NCBI GenBank assembly: GCA_030411725.1
Contig: MU839836.1
Span: forward strand, 372,001 to 436,000
Direction of reading: 5' to 3'
DNA length: 64,000 nucleotides
Source: Echria macrotheca
Taxonomy: Eukaryota > Ascomycota > Sordariomycetes > Sordariales > Schizotheciaceae
The notes beneath the pieces are model-generated. The model was not told the DNA's origin and ran no database searches. It saw only the letters and a program-made list of their open reading frames with translations. Positions 11,407-22,614 of this stretch are shown in pieces (the first letter of the stretch is position 1; each line of letters opens with the position of its first letter). The position numbers were made by a program, and so were the translations under genes.

Positions 11407-13287
11407 AAACTGGTCTGATGGCATGTTTTCCATGATCTGGCGAGGGCACTACCGCCGATGGGTTTTGGTCCACGTCTTTTTCGCCGCCTCGACACGTCTT
11501 CCCGCCTCTTCTTTCGGGCTTTCGAGAAAGTCAACATACGATATACAGCATACCCACCCATCCCACCCATCCACCTTTCAGCAGAGAGAGGAGGATAACG
11601 ACACGATCACACGACCTCTCACATCCACGACTTTTGTTCGCCCGATTTGCTCTCAGATCAGACCAGAGCAGAGCAGAGTTTTATTTTCCTTTATGTCGAC
11701 ATGAACGAATACATTCCCGGTTCGGATGCATACCAGGCACGGCACGGCACGGCACACACGGCACACAGAAGACGTCAGTTCTTTTTCACTAATTAATTTC
11801 TCTTCTCGAGAAGAGACAGAGATGGAGAGAGAGGGACAGGAGAGATACAGGGTTTGATCTCGATCTCTCTCTTCTCTCACTATTTTAACTCCTGCTGCTG
11901 CTGCGGAGGAGGGGGAGGTTTATACCGGATGATGGATGTATCAGGGACACACAGCAGGGTGGAACGGGATGGGATGGGATGGGATGGGATGGGATGGGAT
12001 GGGATATTATAGATGGTGACCAACCGACATACAGGATTGGTGGTGTCTTTGAGAATGCCTTGATAACAACAGGTCTGGATGGTCGTGGTAGTGGTCGTTT
12101 GTTAGAGATACAAGTATGAGTAGAGAGTACAACGAGGGGATGAATAGATACCCATTCCGTTTTTTTGTTACCTTTTTTTCTCGAGATGCTGTCATGGGCG
12201 TGGTTGCGTGGTGAGGCTGGGAATACCGTCGGCTCGGTGCTTGGTTGGCATCCCTGGCAAGTGTCATCGCAGACAATCCCCCAGATACATGGTATTCCTC
12301 AGGTAAAAAGATACAAACTTTGTCGTTGTACATTGGCAAGCGCAGTTACAGGTACACAACCCGACCGACCGACCCATCTATCCATTCATCCAGCCAGCCA
12401 GTGAAGAGGTGACACCTCCGATCATTAACAAAACAACCTGCACAAGTGACAGAAGATATGCACCACCGCCCAAAAAGGAAATAAATAAAAGATCCACGCC
12501 CCCCAGAAATATGGGACGAAGAATGGACGGACACAAGGACCAGGTAACCTGCAACCTGCGACATGGTCGCGGCTTCGCGGTGTGGTTCGCAACCTGCGGA
12601 ACGGCAGCGCAACGGTCGAGAACCAACGATGGGGAGTGCATGATCGGCGGGGATCACGTCGCGGGGTGTGCAAAACCCGGTCGAGCGGTCTGTCTCTGTC
12701 TTCTTGGTTCTCGGGAATTTAAAGTATTTGTATTCTTTTTTTTCTTTTTCCCCTCCTTCCTTTTTGGTTTTGGTGTTTGTTTTTAGTATTTCCTTGGTAG
12801 TGTTGTTGGTTTGTTGTGAGGGTTGCTATGGTTTGGTGTTGAGCCCCGTGCTGGAACAGAGAGACAGGGGTTGTTTGGGTTGTGAGAAGGGGATCCCTTT
12901 GGAGCAGATGGAGACCCGTACGGCAAAACTGCTCGAGATGCATTCATACGGCCTTTGTTTCTTGCACTTTTACGGATTCCCTCTGGTGATGCTGTGCTCA
13001 TGTGTTCTTTAGGTTCTTCGGGTTCTTTCTCGCTGCTTCACACCACCAAGCTGGTCAGTCTTGTCGTAACATCGCAGACCGCCAGTGTATACACGGACTC
13101 GCGCTCACTTCTAGCTCGCCGTCTAATGCGCTATCGTACAGAATTCAACCGTGAGGGACCACCCCCAATGCAAACCTCCTCCCCCAAACGCCAGGCCGCC
13201 GAATCGAGTGAAGATGTTGTATACACGTATCCCAGAGCCAGGTGTGACATCCCAGCTCTTTTCCTCCCTCCCTTTCCTCGTCGGACG
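11407..13287. other. Intergenic between two convergent genes
   Basis: This 1.9 kb contains no convincing gene. It holds CT/GA-rich stretches, a GGGAT pentanucleotide array (listed separately) and T-rich tracts near 12160 and 12740. It probably contains the 3' UTRs of the sensor-like gene and TIM16. Confidence 0.5.
11967..12004. repeat. (GGGAT)n pentanucleotide microsatellite
   Basis: About seven uninterrupted copies of the 5-bp unit GGGAT/ATGGG, followed by TATTATAG. It is a simple-sequence repeat in the 3' flank of the sensor-like gene. Confidence 0.9.
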
Positions 13288-13774
13288 CTACCTATCCTTA
13301 TAAACCTTTGGATTCCACCCCTCCTTCACCTCGGCATCCTGCGCCGCCTTCTCGAGTTGCGGCCGGATCTCAGCCTCCAACCGCTCGCGCGCCCGCAGGA
13401 TCTTGCTCTGGAGATAAAACGACCCGCCCTTTTGCGGCTCGTTCGCGTCAAACAGCCGCTTGAACCGCGTCATGACCTCTTCCAAATCTTCCGGCGCGCT
13501 GGCGGCGCCCTTTTGCGGCGGCTTGACGTTGAGGATCTTGCAGGCTTCGTCGAGCGTCATTCCGGACGTCAGATTCGCGCGGCCGGCCGTCGTCGTGCCG
13601 CCTGCCTTGGCTTGGGCGCGTTGGTACTGCGAGGATGCGGCGGCTTGTTTGTAGGCCTCGGCGAAGGCGCGGCCGAGCACGCGGGAGCCGATGAGGACGA
13701 CTTGGGTAATGAGACGGTGGGCCTGCTTGCTGTTAGAATGGAATGGCTGCTGGTCTCGGGAGACAGCCTACCAT
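13288..13774 (-). CDS. pam16: Mitochondrial import motor J-like subunit TIM16 (PAM16)
   Basis: TIM16/PAM16 is the J-like subunit of the presequence translocase-associated import motor at the matrix side of the TIM23 complex. It pairs with the J protein TIM14/PAM18 and restrains its stimulation of mtHsp70. The 145-residue product has the family N-terminus AHRLITQVVLIGSRVLGRAF, which inserts in the inner membrane, and the degenerate J domain MTLDEACKILNV...RFKRLFDANEPQKGGSFYLQ, which lacks a functional HPD. The start codon is alone in exon 1 (13774-13772). A 49-bp intron (13723-13771, GTAGGC, branch TCTAAC, acceptor CAG) directly follows the ATG, and exon 2 is 13722-13288. Length and motifs match the family well. 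YIP1 is divergently transcribed 489 bp away. Confidence 0.93.
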
Positions 13775-14263
13775 TGCGACCGAGAGGGCGATGCTAGATG
13801 GACCCTCGGCTGGTCCGGGATGGAATGGCGCTCCGGTGTGGAATGGCGAGCTCCCGTTCGGTTTGTCGTCGCGGTGGTGGTGGTGGTTCGCTCAAGTTCG
13901 CGCAGGTGTGATGACCGAATCACTCAAAAAGTTTCTACGCTGACCCCAGATTGGTCGGTCCCGATTGGCCGGCCCCGATAACCGGAGTTTCCTCGGCTCG
14001 GCGTGCAGACAGGGGGGATTTCTCGCTGCCTCAGGCATTCACGCCGACCAACGTGCGTAACCAAAGCTGGCGTGCAGCAGCTCGAGCTTGAAAAGATGCA
14101 AGATCGCAACTTTGAAGGTCCAAAACTGTCGGTGACTCAAACGCCCAATCGCACGTGGGAATTTCCTTGGTCTATTTTCCTAACAACTGGCCACTCGAGC
14201 CTTTACTATTTTTACAATCGTACCTTTTCCTAGCTCCCAGAGACAGAGACAAACTCAGCGACA
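13775..14263. promoter_or_regulatory. Divergent promoter region between TIM16 and YIP1
   Basis: Non-coding 489 bp between the starts of two divergent essential-type genes. No clear TATA box was seen. It contains a palindromic GATTGGTCGGTCCCGATTGG-like segment near 13949-13970. Confidence 0.6.
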
Positions 14264-15280
14264 ATGTCACAATACTACGGCGCGCCGCCGAACCAGCCCT
14301 ACGCCCCCACGAATCCGCAGAACCTCCAGTTCTACCCTTCGACCTACGCACAACCCGTCTCGGGCCACGCGACGCCGTCGCAGGCATCCTATGGGTACGC
14401 GGGCACCCCAGCCGGCGGCTATGGCGTCTCGTCCGGCTTTGGGTCCGGCTTTGGTGCTGCCCCGGGGGTGTCGGGGCGCATGGGCGAACAGGGCGGGTTA
14501 AGAACGGGGTGGCTGGCGGCGCTGAGCACAGAGGGATATGACGGGGAACCGCCGCTGCTGGAGGAGCTGGGCGTCAACTTTGGGCATGTCCGGACAAAGG
14601 TATTTCTTGCAGTTCAAGATGTCAGCGACGGTGCTGACCATGACAGACACTCGCCGTGCTGAACCCGCTGAGTCGGATCGACCAGCACCTGATGGACGAC
14701 TCCGACCTAGCCGGGCCGCTTCTCTTCTTCTTCCTGTGGGTTCTATGTGTTACATCGCTTTGTCGTCGCTAACTTTTGTTTCCGCAGATTCGGCACATTC
14801 CTCCTGCTCTCCGGCCGCGTCCACTTCGGGTACATCTACGGCATCGGCCTTTTCGGGACCGTCTCCCTCCACACCATTTTGTCACTAATGGCCCCCTCCG
14901 ATCCAATCCCCTCGGCCGCCGGCGCCACGCCCTCATACCCCGGCCATCCCACGTCGGTCCCGCACCACGGTAACCCGACCAGCGGCCTGACTTTTGCCCG
15001 CTCGGCCAGCGTGCTGGGCTACTGTCTGCTGCCGTTGGTGGCGACGAGCCTGGTGGGCATCGTCATGCCCATGGACACGCCGCTGGGGATTGTCTTGACG
15101 ACGATGGCCATCATGTGGTGCACGTGGAGCGCGTCGGGCATGTTTTGTGCTACGCTGCGGATGCGGGCGATGCGCGGGCTGGTGGCATATCCGTTGGCTA
15201 TGTTTTATGTCGGGTTTGGGATTATGGGTGTGTTTAGTAGCCGAGGGAGCGGGTCGTTGAAGGATATGGCTGGGGCGTGA
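14264..15280 (+). CDS. YIP1: YIP1-family Golgi/ER vesicle trafficking membrane protein
   Basis: Yip1-domain protein, a multispanning membrane protein of COPII vesicles and the early Golgi that binds Rab/Ypt GTPases. The 305-residue product has a Gln/Tyr/Pro/Gly-rich cytosolic N-terminus (about 1-80), the conserved segment ELGVNFGHVRTKTLAVLNPL just before the membrane part, and about five hydrophobic helices from residue 135 to the end, including LLSGRVHFGYIYGIGLFG. Three exons are joined: 14264-14599, 14647-14735 and 14788-15280. Intron 1 (47 bp) is GTATTT...ACAG with a GCTGACC branch; intron 2 (52 bp) is GTGGGT...CGCAG with a GCTAACT branch. All joins restore the family sequence. The length fits YIP1/YIPF5. 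Confidence 0.92.
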
Positions 15281-17586
15281 TTTGGGGAAAACGGGATATA
15301 GAATAATGGCGTAACGGTACGGTATGGTGACTTGTGGAAGGGTGGCATGGCGACGTGACGGAGCTTGTGGTAGGTGTATAATATGGCTGAATGATAGACA
15401 TTATGACTGGTTGTGCTACTTGGGCTTGGATGTGGCTGTTGGGTGCAACTGAGGTGGTCAAGACATGCTTGCGCCAGTCTCGTGAGATCACATAAGTCAG
15501 AGCGGGGAACTGAACAAGCAGGTTAAACGGTGTTCATCTGCGGAATCGGGTTTTGGGAACACCTGAATGGTGATATATAAAAGACCATGAATCGTCACCG
15601 TACACCTTGTGTTGAGGGCACAAATTTGATATGCTTTGACAAACAGTTGGATGGCCAAACGCGCGGAAGAGGACTTGTGAGGTCGACCGTCTACACCAAT
15701 GACAGTCTAGCCAGCGTACGATATCAATAGACCCTACCAAGAGACGCTCGCCGTGCTTCACAGTTCTTGCCTGTTTCCTATGTTGCCAAGAGCTGGGGAT
15801 CATAGAGGGCATGGAGGTCATGGAGGTGCCAGATAATGCACCTACAACGTGACCCAATAACAAGAACCCTGGAAATGCAAGACAACGAGAAAGACAAGTA
15901 CGGAGTCGGGCGGTGAGTCGTACTTGGATTCGGTTTTTAGCTGCGTCTGTTTTAGACTCGAAGCTGAAACATTCTGCTAGTCTCAATACAAATTCCATTT
16001 TGCGATTCTTCGAACTGTACTTGGAGGTTGAGTCAGACTCGAAGACTCTTACTCCGTAGGTACGATCGGTCAAGACATAGCAGGACTCAGGGTTTGACTC
16101 TGAGAATTTACAACGTCTAGGGAACTTTGGCCTTGCCCTAGAACCATCTTGGGACGAGCTTAACGGAAGGGAATCACCTCGAATGTACCGGAGGATATGG
16201 GATTACAGTTTAACTTCAAAAGATGAGTTTTTAAGAAGCAATAGAAGAGGAGACATTCACTTTACCCACTCCAAAATATAACTTGTACCATCGCCTCCCA
16301 TCACACATAGCATATCTCCCGACCACAGTATCACATCCATGTCGTATTCCAAAATCGAGCATTGTTTCTGTTTCCAGCAAACTCTCCGACCTGATCCTTC
16401 AACCACGGCAAAAACCCCTGGTAGCATCTTCGAAGAGGTCGTCATATTTAGTCTAGTAACTGTTTCCTGCCCAAGTAGCTGCCGAGGTCAGTCAGAATTC
16501 CACAATGACGGAGGGAAAGAGCAGAACGAACGAACCAACGCGGTTCTGTTTAGCAATTCACCTGACCAAATAGAGACTTAAAACCCGTGGAGATGAAGCG
16601 TAGCGGTGTAGATCTGAGGGGGATAGAATCTGGCAACGTGCTGCCTACGTAGTGGGAGTGTTCTAGTAAAAAAAAGAATACTACCTTAGGTACCTAGCCA
16701 GGCATCGAGCAGTTACCTACAGATTCTTACCATCGCCAAGGCTGTAAGGCAAACCTTTTCGGGACAGGAACTCGCCCGATAAACGGACTGTAGATAGGGA
16801 CGGGCCCTCCTCATGTATTTCGACTAATGCCCAAGCCCACCATGTACCGATATGCTGCTCCGCGCCCTCCCCTAACATCAACAACATCCTCACCAAAGAA
16901 CATATACCGTGCACAGTACAGCCACGGACCTAGATTATATCTATATACAGCCGATGAACTCAATCTGACTGACCAGCTAGACTAGTTAGGTGGGTAACCT
17001 CGAAGTTAGATACCCTAATGACTGATGACCGTGAACCCATGCCCCCGTCCGTCCCCCCTAACGCCGGCAAATACAAACTCCTCAAGTTCAAACTCCAGGA
17101 CGTGTGAACCCAACAGGAGGAAGCGCAAGGAAAGACCAAGACTAAAAGAGCTTCTTCACCTTCCCTTCCCTTCCCATCCCGGATCCTCATATCCCTTCTG
17201 ATCCCCGATGATCCCTAATGAACACTGAACTGAGGTGCATGCACTGATCCCTGCCCACCCCCAATCCCCAAATCTGTCCCTGTCCCTATCCGATAGACCT
17301 AAACAAACTGCTCTCAGATTTTGATAGAAAGACTGAGAAAAAAGACCCATTCAGCCTGTCTGCCAGCTTTCATGTCTGCACCCATGAACTCATCGGCGGC
17401 AACACGTACGGTTAGCACGCCCTTGGTTGCCCACCAACCATCCAGCCTGCGTTCCCGTCTGCTCCCATGCAAACTCGTAGACAGCAACACAACGGTTAAC
17501 AGGCCCGTGGTTGCCCACCAACCATCCAGCCTGCCTTTCCGCCGGCTCCCATGCCCCCATATGATAACAAACCGACCCATCACAAA
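15281..17586. other. Intergenic between convergent YIP1 and RCC1 genes
   Basis: This 2.3 kb has no convincing gene. A 179-codon minus-strand open frame (15534-16073) and a 62-codon one (16257-16445) are the best ORFs, and neither shows recognisable features. A degenerate 84-bp tandem repeat at 17408-17560 is listed separately. Confidence 0.5.
17408..17560. repeat. Two tandem copies of an ~84-bp unit
   Basis: Copy 1 starts ACGGTTAGCACGCCCTTGG at 17408 and copy 2 ACGGTTAACAGGCCCGTGG at 17492. They share GTTGCCCACCAACCATCCAG and a GCTCCCATGC segment. The array lies directly 3' of the RCC1 stop codon, probably in its 3' UTR. Confidence 0.8.
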
Positions 17587-19459
17587 TCACTCCTCCGCCT
17601 CAGCAGCCAGAATGGAATACTGCCCGCCAGCCCCAGCCCAGATGATCTTGCGATCACGAATCGCGGTATTATCAATCAAGGTGGGCACCTTGATGTCCTC
17701 CATTGTCCCCTGGCCGGTCTGGTAGTTCGCCGAGAACCCCCACGAGTACACCTTGCCATCCTCGGTAATGGCAAAGCTGTGATCCGTTCCCGCCGCCACC
17801 TTGACGATGTTTTCCACGCCGGCCACGGACGTCGGTACCAGTAGGATTCGCGGCTTATTATGTTCATCCCAGATGGTGTTGTCCTGGTCGTAGACGGAAT
17901 CGGGCTGACCGACCTGGTGTCCGTCAATACGGCCCCATGTGAGGAGTTGGCCGTCGGTCGTGCATGCGAGTGAGTGGTGCGCGCCGGCGGCAATATCCAC
18001 CACCTTGCCCTCGCCGAGGGCGGGGATCAGGTGCGGCTTCAGGACGTTCCCGCCATCGCTGCCGGCTTCGTCGGCGATGCCCAGTTCGGCGTAGTTATTC
18101 AGCCCCCAGCCGATGACTCGCTTCTTCTCGTCGAGGATGAAGGAATGGTAGGACCCGCAGACCAGCTTGGCTGCCTTGGCGCGGCCGGGGAGAGTACCAA
18201 TACCGCCGGGAAATAAAGCAGCCTGGTCGGCCCGGTCGAGGAGACGACGCGCCAGCTGCGCTTGCTGGCCCGAGCCCCAGGCGTAGACCTTGTTCTTGTC
18301 ATCGAGCGCAAGAACGTGGTTCGCACCAGCGGCCAGCTGCTTGATTTTCGAGAGCTCCGGGATGTGGGCTGGTGTCTTTTGGATCTTCACATCCTTTCGG
18401 AATCCTAGAATACCTTCATTACTCTGCGGACGGTTAGCTTAGTTCGGAAACAAACAGAAAAAGGGAAAGACAAACCCGGAATGTGCCCCAGCCCCAAACT
18501 TCTCCTGTGGTCGTCAAGGCGAAGGTGGCGCTGTCACTTGTTACAATCTGCGCCCATTCAGTCCCCTCAGGGACAGTGGAAGTATCAATCTCGGCGGGAT
18601 TGCTTTCCCGGGGGTTGAGACCGGTATCGTCATCATCATCGTTGTCGGAATCCTCGTCGTCGACGTCACGGAGCCCGCCCTCCCAGTCGGTATTGCGGCC
18701 GAGCGCCGCCTGGTCGTTGACACCCCAGGTGAGAATCTTGTTGTCCTTGGTAAGAACAGCCGCGTGCATACCGCCACACGAAACCTGCACGACGCCCTCG
18801 AGCTGGTGGTTGATCCGCGGCCGCTTGACGTCGATGGGTTTCTTGCCCTCGTACTTGACACTTCCCAAGCCGAGCTCGCCTGACGAGCCCTCGCCAAAGA
18901 CAAAAATGTCCATGACCTGCTTCGGCACCTCATTGATGGCCTTTTTCGCCCCCCGTTTGGGACCCGTCGCCGCCTTGGGCTTCTTGGGGACGGCGGCCGC
19001 CTTCTTCGCGGGCGCTGTCTTGGTAGCCGCCGCCTGGGCTGCGAGGTGGTGGTCTGTCTTGGTGCGCTTGGGGGCGCGCTCCTCGGGCTCGTCGATGTCC
19101 ATAGCATCCGCGGGCTCCTCTTCCTCCTCTTCCTCTTCTTCTTCCTCCGCCTCCCGCTTGCGCTTGGCCGCGGCGATCTTCTTGGCCTGGGCTCCAGCAT
19201 TCTCCTTGTCTGACTCCTCAGTAGCCTTTTGTGTCTTCCGCGCCGCCGTCGTCTTCTTGGGAGCGGCAACCTTCGCCGCAGCAGCCTTCGTCGCAGCAGC
19301 CTTCGTGGCCGCCGCCTTCGTGGCCGCCGCCTTCTTGGGCGCCTTAGTCTCGGTAGCGTCAGCGGTAGCGGGCGCAGTAGTGGTCTTCCTAGTCGAGGGA
19401 GCGCGCGTTTTGGGCGCGGCTTTGGCCGAAGCCGCCGCGGTGGCCTTTTTCGGAGGCAT
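17587..19459 (-). CDS. Regulator of chromosome condensation RCC1 (Ran guanine-nucleotide exchange factor)
   Basis: RCC1-type seven-bladed propeller, the chromatin-bound exchange factor that loads Ran/Gsp1 with GTP for nuclear transport and mitosis. The 606-residue protein has a basic Lys/Ala/Pro-rich tail of about 180 residues with histone-H1-like ATKAA repeats (about 45-65), an acidic Glu run near 105-114 and likely nuclear localisation signals. Propeller repeats begin at FVFGEGSSGELGLG (about 185) and include VSCGGMHAAVLTKDNKILTW, AAGANHVLALDDKNKVYAWG and AAGTDHSFAITEDGKVYSWG. Two exons are joined: 19459-18476 and 18423-17587. The intron (18424-18475, 52 bp) has GTTTGT, an AGCTAACC branch and a CGCAG acceptor, and keeps the frame inside the propeller. 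The start is MPPKK at 19459, since upstream in-frame codons lack an ATG. Confidence 0.93.
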
Positions 19460-20444
19460 TTTGACGGGTCGCAATGTATCAATTGAGTGAGTGGGAATTC
19501 GGGTATTCGCGCGGGCTCAAGAAAACAAAGAAATCTGGATGGATGTTTCGTTTCTGCGGTTGTTGTGGTGGAAAGGAAGCGAAAGGGGGAGCTCGAGGAA
19601 TTCCAGTGGAAAAGGCGCGACTTTGCCTTGGGCTGCTTTGGCTGATTTTTTGGGTCTAGGGCGGGAAAAAAATCAACGCTGCAGCTGCTCTGAGCTGGCC
19701 CGGGACAGGGGTCGCACACACCCACACAATAGCCGCATCCGGGGGCCGAATAACAATTGTGCTCAGTTGATTCCGATAAGAAAACAATCGCCAGGAGCTG
19801 TTTGGAATTGGCTGCCTGGCTTTATTGTTTCCCCGGCCAACGTGACCATATGCCATCCATTCCAAGGTGCAGCTTCTGTTTGGAATCACTTGCTGCCCCC
19901 GTCATTGATGATGAAATTTCAGCGACCAAGATTCCACATTTCAGAGCTGACAGAGCTCAGTTACCGTTTTGGGGTGCGCCACAGCCCGGGGGAGCCCCTG
20001 TTCCTGGCGCTGGCTAATGCAATCCGGGTCTGGAAAAGCGGGAAAATTCTGCCGGGCGGTCGGCTCAAAACCAGGTTTCGCGGTGGTCTGGGCTACGGGA
20101 CTCGTCCACTGCGCGACGCGTTTATCGCGGGGTTTTCCTTCGAGATGGACCAACACGCGTGGTCGCATTGTACGCGCCCAGCCACCGAGTTTCGCAGCAT
20201 CACAACGACGCAGCGGACAATTATGCGGCATGCGACTGAGACCCAACCAGATTGCAATTCATCAATTCGCTGCCTATTTCCTCCATCCTTAAACCGTAAA
20301 GGTTGACTACCAAGCGCTGTTCCTACGCTAATCAGTCCTGCCTACTGATACTCCCTATCAGAAGGCCGTCTTCTTCTTGCTCTTCTTTGTTCTTGTTTTT
20401 CCTTTCCTTCGTGCCTGTTTCCTGGGTTAGGCGCTCCCTTTCAC

Positions 20445-20516
20445 CACCGGCGCCTCGTTCGTCACCGGCGCCCTGTTCGTCACTGGCGCCTCGTTCGTCA
20501 CCGGCACCCCGCTCGT
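20445..20516. repeat. 18-bp minisatellite, four copies
   Basis: Four consecutive units of CACCGGCGCCTCGTTCGT with one to three substitutions each (20445, 20463, 20481, 20499). The unit length is a multiple of three, but no gene is recognised here. Confidence 0.9.
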
Positions 20517-20669
20517 TGCTGTGTGATCCGCGTCGACGCCGCCGTTTGTCGACATCAGACCTCGCGACTTCTTCAAAGCCGGCCCAACAGCCTCCATATC
20601 CCCCTCCTCGTCCCGGACAGACTCTTTTCTCTTCTTAAGAACAGACTTCAGTCCTTTCCGAGCAGCTTC

Positions 20670-21326
20670 CTATTTCTCTTTCTGGGACTCCCTTCGCTTC
20701 GCTTGCCGTTGAGAGAGCAGGCTGAGCAGACCAAACCAGAGCACAATCCAACCTCCAGTCCAGATTCCATAGCCAGGTGAATCAGACAGCGGCCAAAGCT
20801 TCCTCAGCGAGACCAAGCCGGCAGTATACAGGACCACGAAGCCAAGTAGCATTGCCAGAATGCGGTGGTCCTTAGACCAGAGCGGACCTCCCCACCAGCT
20901 CGGCCATTTCCACTTTATCTTCAGCCAGAGCTCCAGCACAAAAGTCTTAAGGCCGGTCCGCAAAACGCGTGCCAGGAACGTCGGCCGTACAAAGTGGTCC
21001 TTTGACCGCGCCCAGGCCTCTGACGGTTTCTAGCCTGAAGTTTGGAGGGAGAGCAGGCTGAGCAGGCCAAACCAGAGCACAATCCAAACTCCAGTCCAGA
21101 TTCCATAGCCGGGTGAATCAGACAGCGGCCAAAGCTTCCTCAGCGAGACCAGGTCGGTAGTGTACAGGACCACGAAGCTAAGTAGCATTGCCAGAATGCG
21201 GTGGTCCTTGGACCAGGGCGGACCTCCCCACCGGCTCGGCCACTTTGACTTTGTCTTCAGCCACAGCTCCAGCACAAAAGTCTTGAGGCCGGTCCACAGG
21301 ACACGTACCAGGAACGTCGGCCGCAT
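20670..21326 (-). pseudogene. Two in-frame copies of a small two-helix membrane-type ORF separated by one TAG
   Basis: Read on the minus strand, copy B (21326-21030) begins MRPTFLVRVLWTGLKTFV and encodes two likely membrane helices (RILAMLLSFVVLYTTDLVSL and GIWTGVWIVLWFGLLSLL). It ends with a single TAG, after which the same frame continues through a 16-codon linker into copy A. There the initiating Met is Val, the same two helices recur, and the ORF ends at 20670. Substitutions between the copies are mostly conservative. Either both are small membrane proteins or they are remains of a longer repeat protein broken by a stop. I do not recognise the family. Confidence 0.4.
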
Positions 21327-21330
21327 GATG
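20711..21330. repeat. Tandem duplication with 336-bp period
   Basis: Two direct copies share about 285 bp at roughly 90 percent identity by eye: copy A about 20711-20994 and copy B about 21047-21330. CAGATTCCATAGCC occurs at 20761 and 21097, and CAGGAACGTCGG at 20973 and 21309, both 336 apart. The period equals 112 codons. Confidence 0.9.
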
Positions 21331-21831
21331 GACCGGCAGGCGTTTCTTGGGCGCCAAGATGGCCGTGAAGAGCCCGGCGAGCAGGTTGATTCGGCGGGCG
21401 GTGCCGAGAGAGGCGACTGGGCCGGTGTCTAGGGCCTGTGTAAAATCCGATGCTCACTGGGGGGCTGCAGTCGCCGGTGACGTGATGTTTCTCTGAAGCA
21501 ATGATGTGCAGAATGGGTAGGTGATGATCCTCCGCAGCGACGAGGCATAGAACGTCCGTGGTGGGAGGAAGGGGTCGGGAGGGGACGGGAGAGGTCGTCA
21601 ACCAACGGAATAACGGAGTGGACGAACGAGACTAGTGATGCGTATGTGTATATACGTGTGTGTGTGTGTGTTTTGATTTAAACACTGTCCGTCCGGTCGT
21701 AGTACCCAAAACGCCTGTCCTGCCCTTTTGAACCGTTCCATAACCGATTTCTACCCGAAAGACCAAAAAGAAGACCCCCTCTTCAAATCCACAGCCGACT
21801 ACCTCACGGTAACATAAACAGATAAACGGAA

Positions 21832-22614
21832 TTATTTCTTGGTGGTAAAGTCAACCTCGTGCTCAGAAGGGTTAAACCCCCCGTCCGTGGCCTTTTCACA
21901 AGTACACGCGTCTATCATAAGGTACAACCATGCGTTAGCTTGCTCGGGTCAAGTGCGGGCAAGTGAGCGGGGGGAGGGGGATAAATACCGGCAGGTCTAG
22001 CTCCGCAGGCGCATGCGGTTCCGTCCGAGGGCGTCTTGTTCTCGACGGCGGCGCGGTCACAGGTACACTGGCCTGCTGGGCGGGCGCGGCACGAGCAGCG
22101 CGGGCCCGAGAGCGTGTTTTCGGTCGAGGATGCGGCGCAGGTACAGTGCAGGGCTGATTGTTTGCCGCAGGAGCAGGTTGCTTGTTTTGCTGTTTTTGGA
22201 TGTTAGGACTAGTTGATGATAGCTTAAATGAGTGTGCTGTGTATGGGATGGTTTGTTGTGGATGAGAGAAGGTTTGGCCGAGGAGTTGGGAATTGTTGTG
22301 GTGCTTTTTGGGAGGGAGGAGAAGGGAAGGGGGAGGGGGAGGGGCAGTTAGTCGATGTTGGGATGTACAGAACTCCTTCCTCGGCAAGGCCATCGTTTGT
22401 TCGGTAAGGAAGGAACTGAGGAGATACGACGCCATAGCCCGTTTGCAAATTGCTTGAATATTTGGACCGCGATCTCATGGTCTGACGGCGAGACACCGGG
22501 GAATGGATACCAGCTAATTCGGGGTGAATGAACTAGAGAGCGGAAAGTAAACATACCGCAAACGCATTCGGCGCTCTTGCCGCAGCAGGTAGCAGGCTTG
22601 GTTGTGTCCGCCAT
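21832..22614 (-). CDS. Small Cys-rich CxC-repeat protein (metallothionein-like)
   Basis: A 112-residue protein with 16 cysteines: one CC pair (10-11) and seven CxC motifs (17/19, 25/27, 35/37, 51/53, 61/63, 79/81, 89/91). It has no signal peptide and ends in the acidic/basic tail EHEVDFTTKK. The CxC pattern suggests binding of metal ions (zinc or copper) in the cytosol. It belongs to a small fungal family starting MADTTKPATCCGKS; its biochemistry is not known to me. It has three exons: 22614-22557, 22189-21989 and 21911-21832. Intron 1 is long for this window (367 bp, GTATGT, CCTAACA, ACAG). Intron 2 is 77 bp (GTATTT, GCTAACG, ATAG). Both joins are in frame and preserve the CxC spacing. No single exon gives a long ORF, so the gene is easy to miss. 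Confidence 0.85.

Larger units (their letters stand above)
19460..21831. other. Intergenic/repeat region between RCC1 and the CxC protein gene
   Basis: This 2.4 kb holds the RCC1 promoter, an 18-bp minisatellite, a 336-bp tandem duplication carrying small membrane-type ORFs, and a short GT run near 21655-21671. The 271-codon plus-strand open frame at 19491-20306 has no recognisable domain. Confidence 0.55.

Noticed and set aside
10023..11433. Minus-strand open frames of 285-289 codons
   Set aside because: They are antisense to the spliced wall-sensor-like gene; the plus-strand frame has the signal peptide, helix and correct splice signals.
15534..16073. A 179-codon minus-strand open frame
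   Set aside because: The composition is not protein-like and no splice partner or promoter was recognised.
18483..19490. A 335-codon plus-strand open frame rich in Ser and Ala
   Set aside because: It is the shadow of RCC1 on the opposite strand.
19491..20306. A 271-codon plus-strand open frame upstream of RCC1
   Set aside because: No domain, random composition, and it covers the RCC1 promoter. It could be re-examined with RNA-seq.
20438..20520. A possible CRISPR-like repeat array
   Set aside because: The 18-bp units are directly adjacent without spacers, and the genome is fungal.
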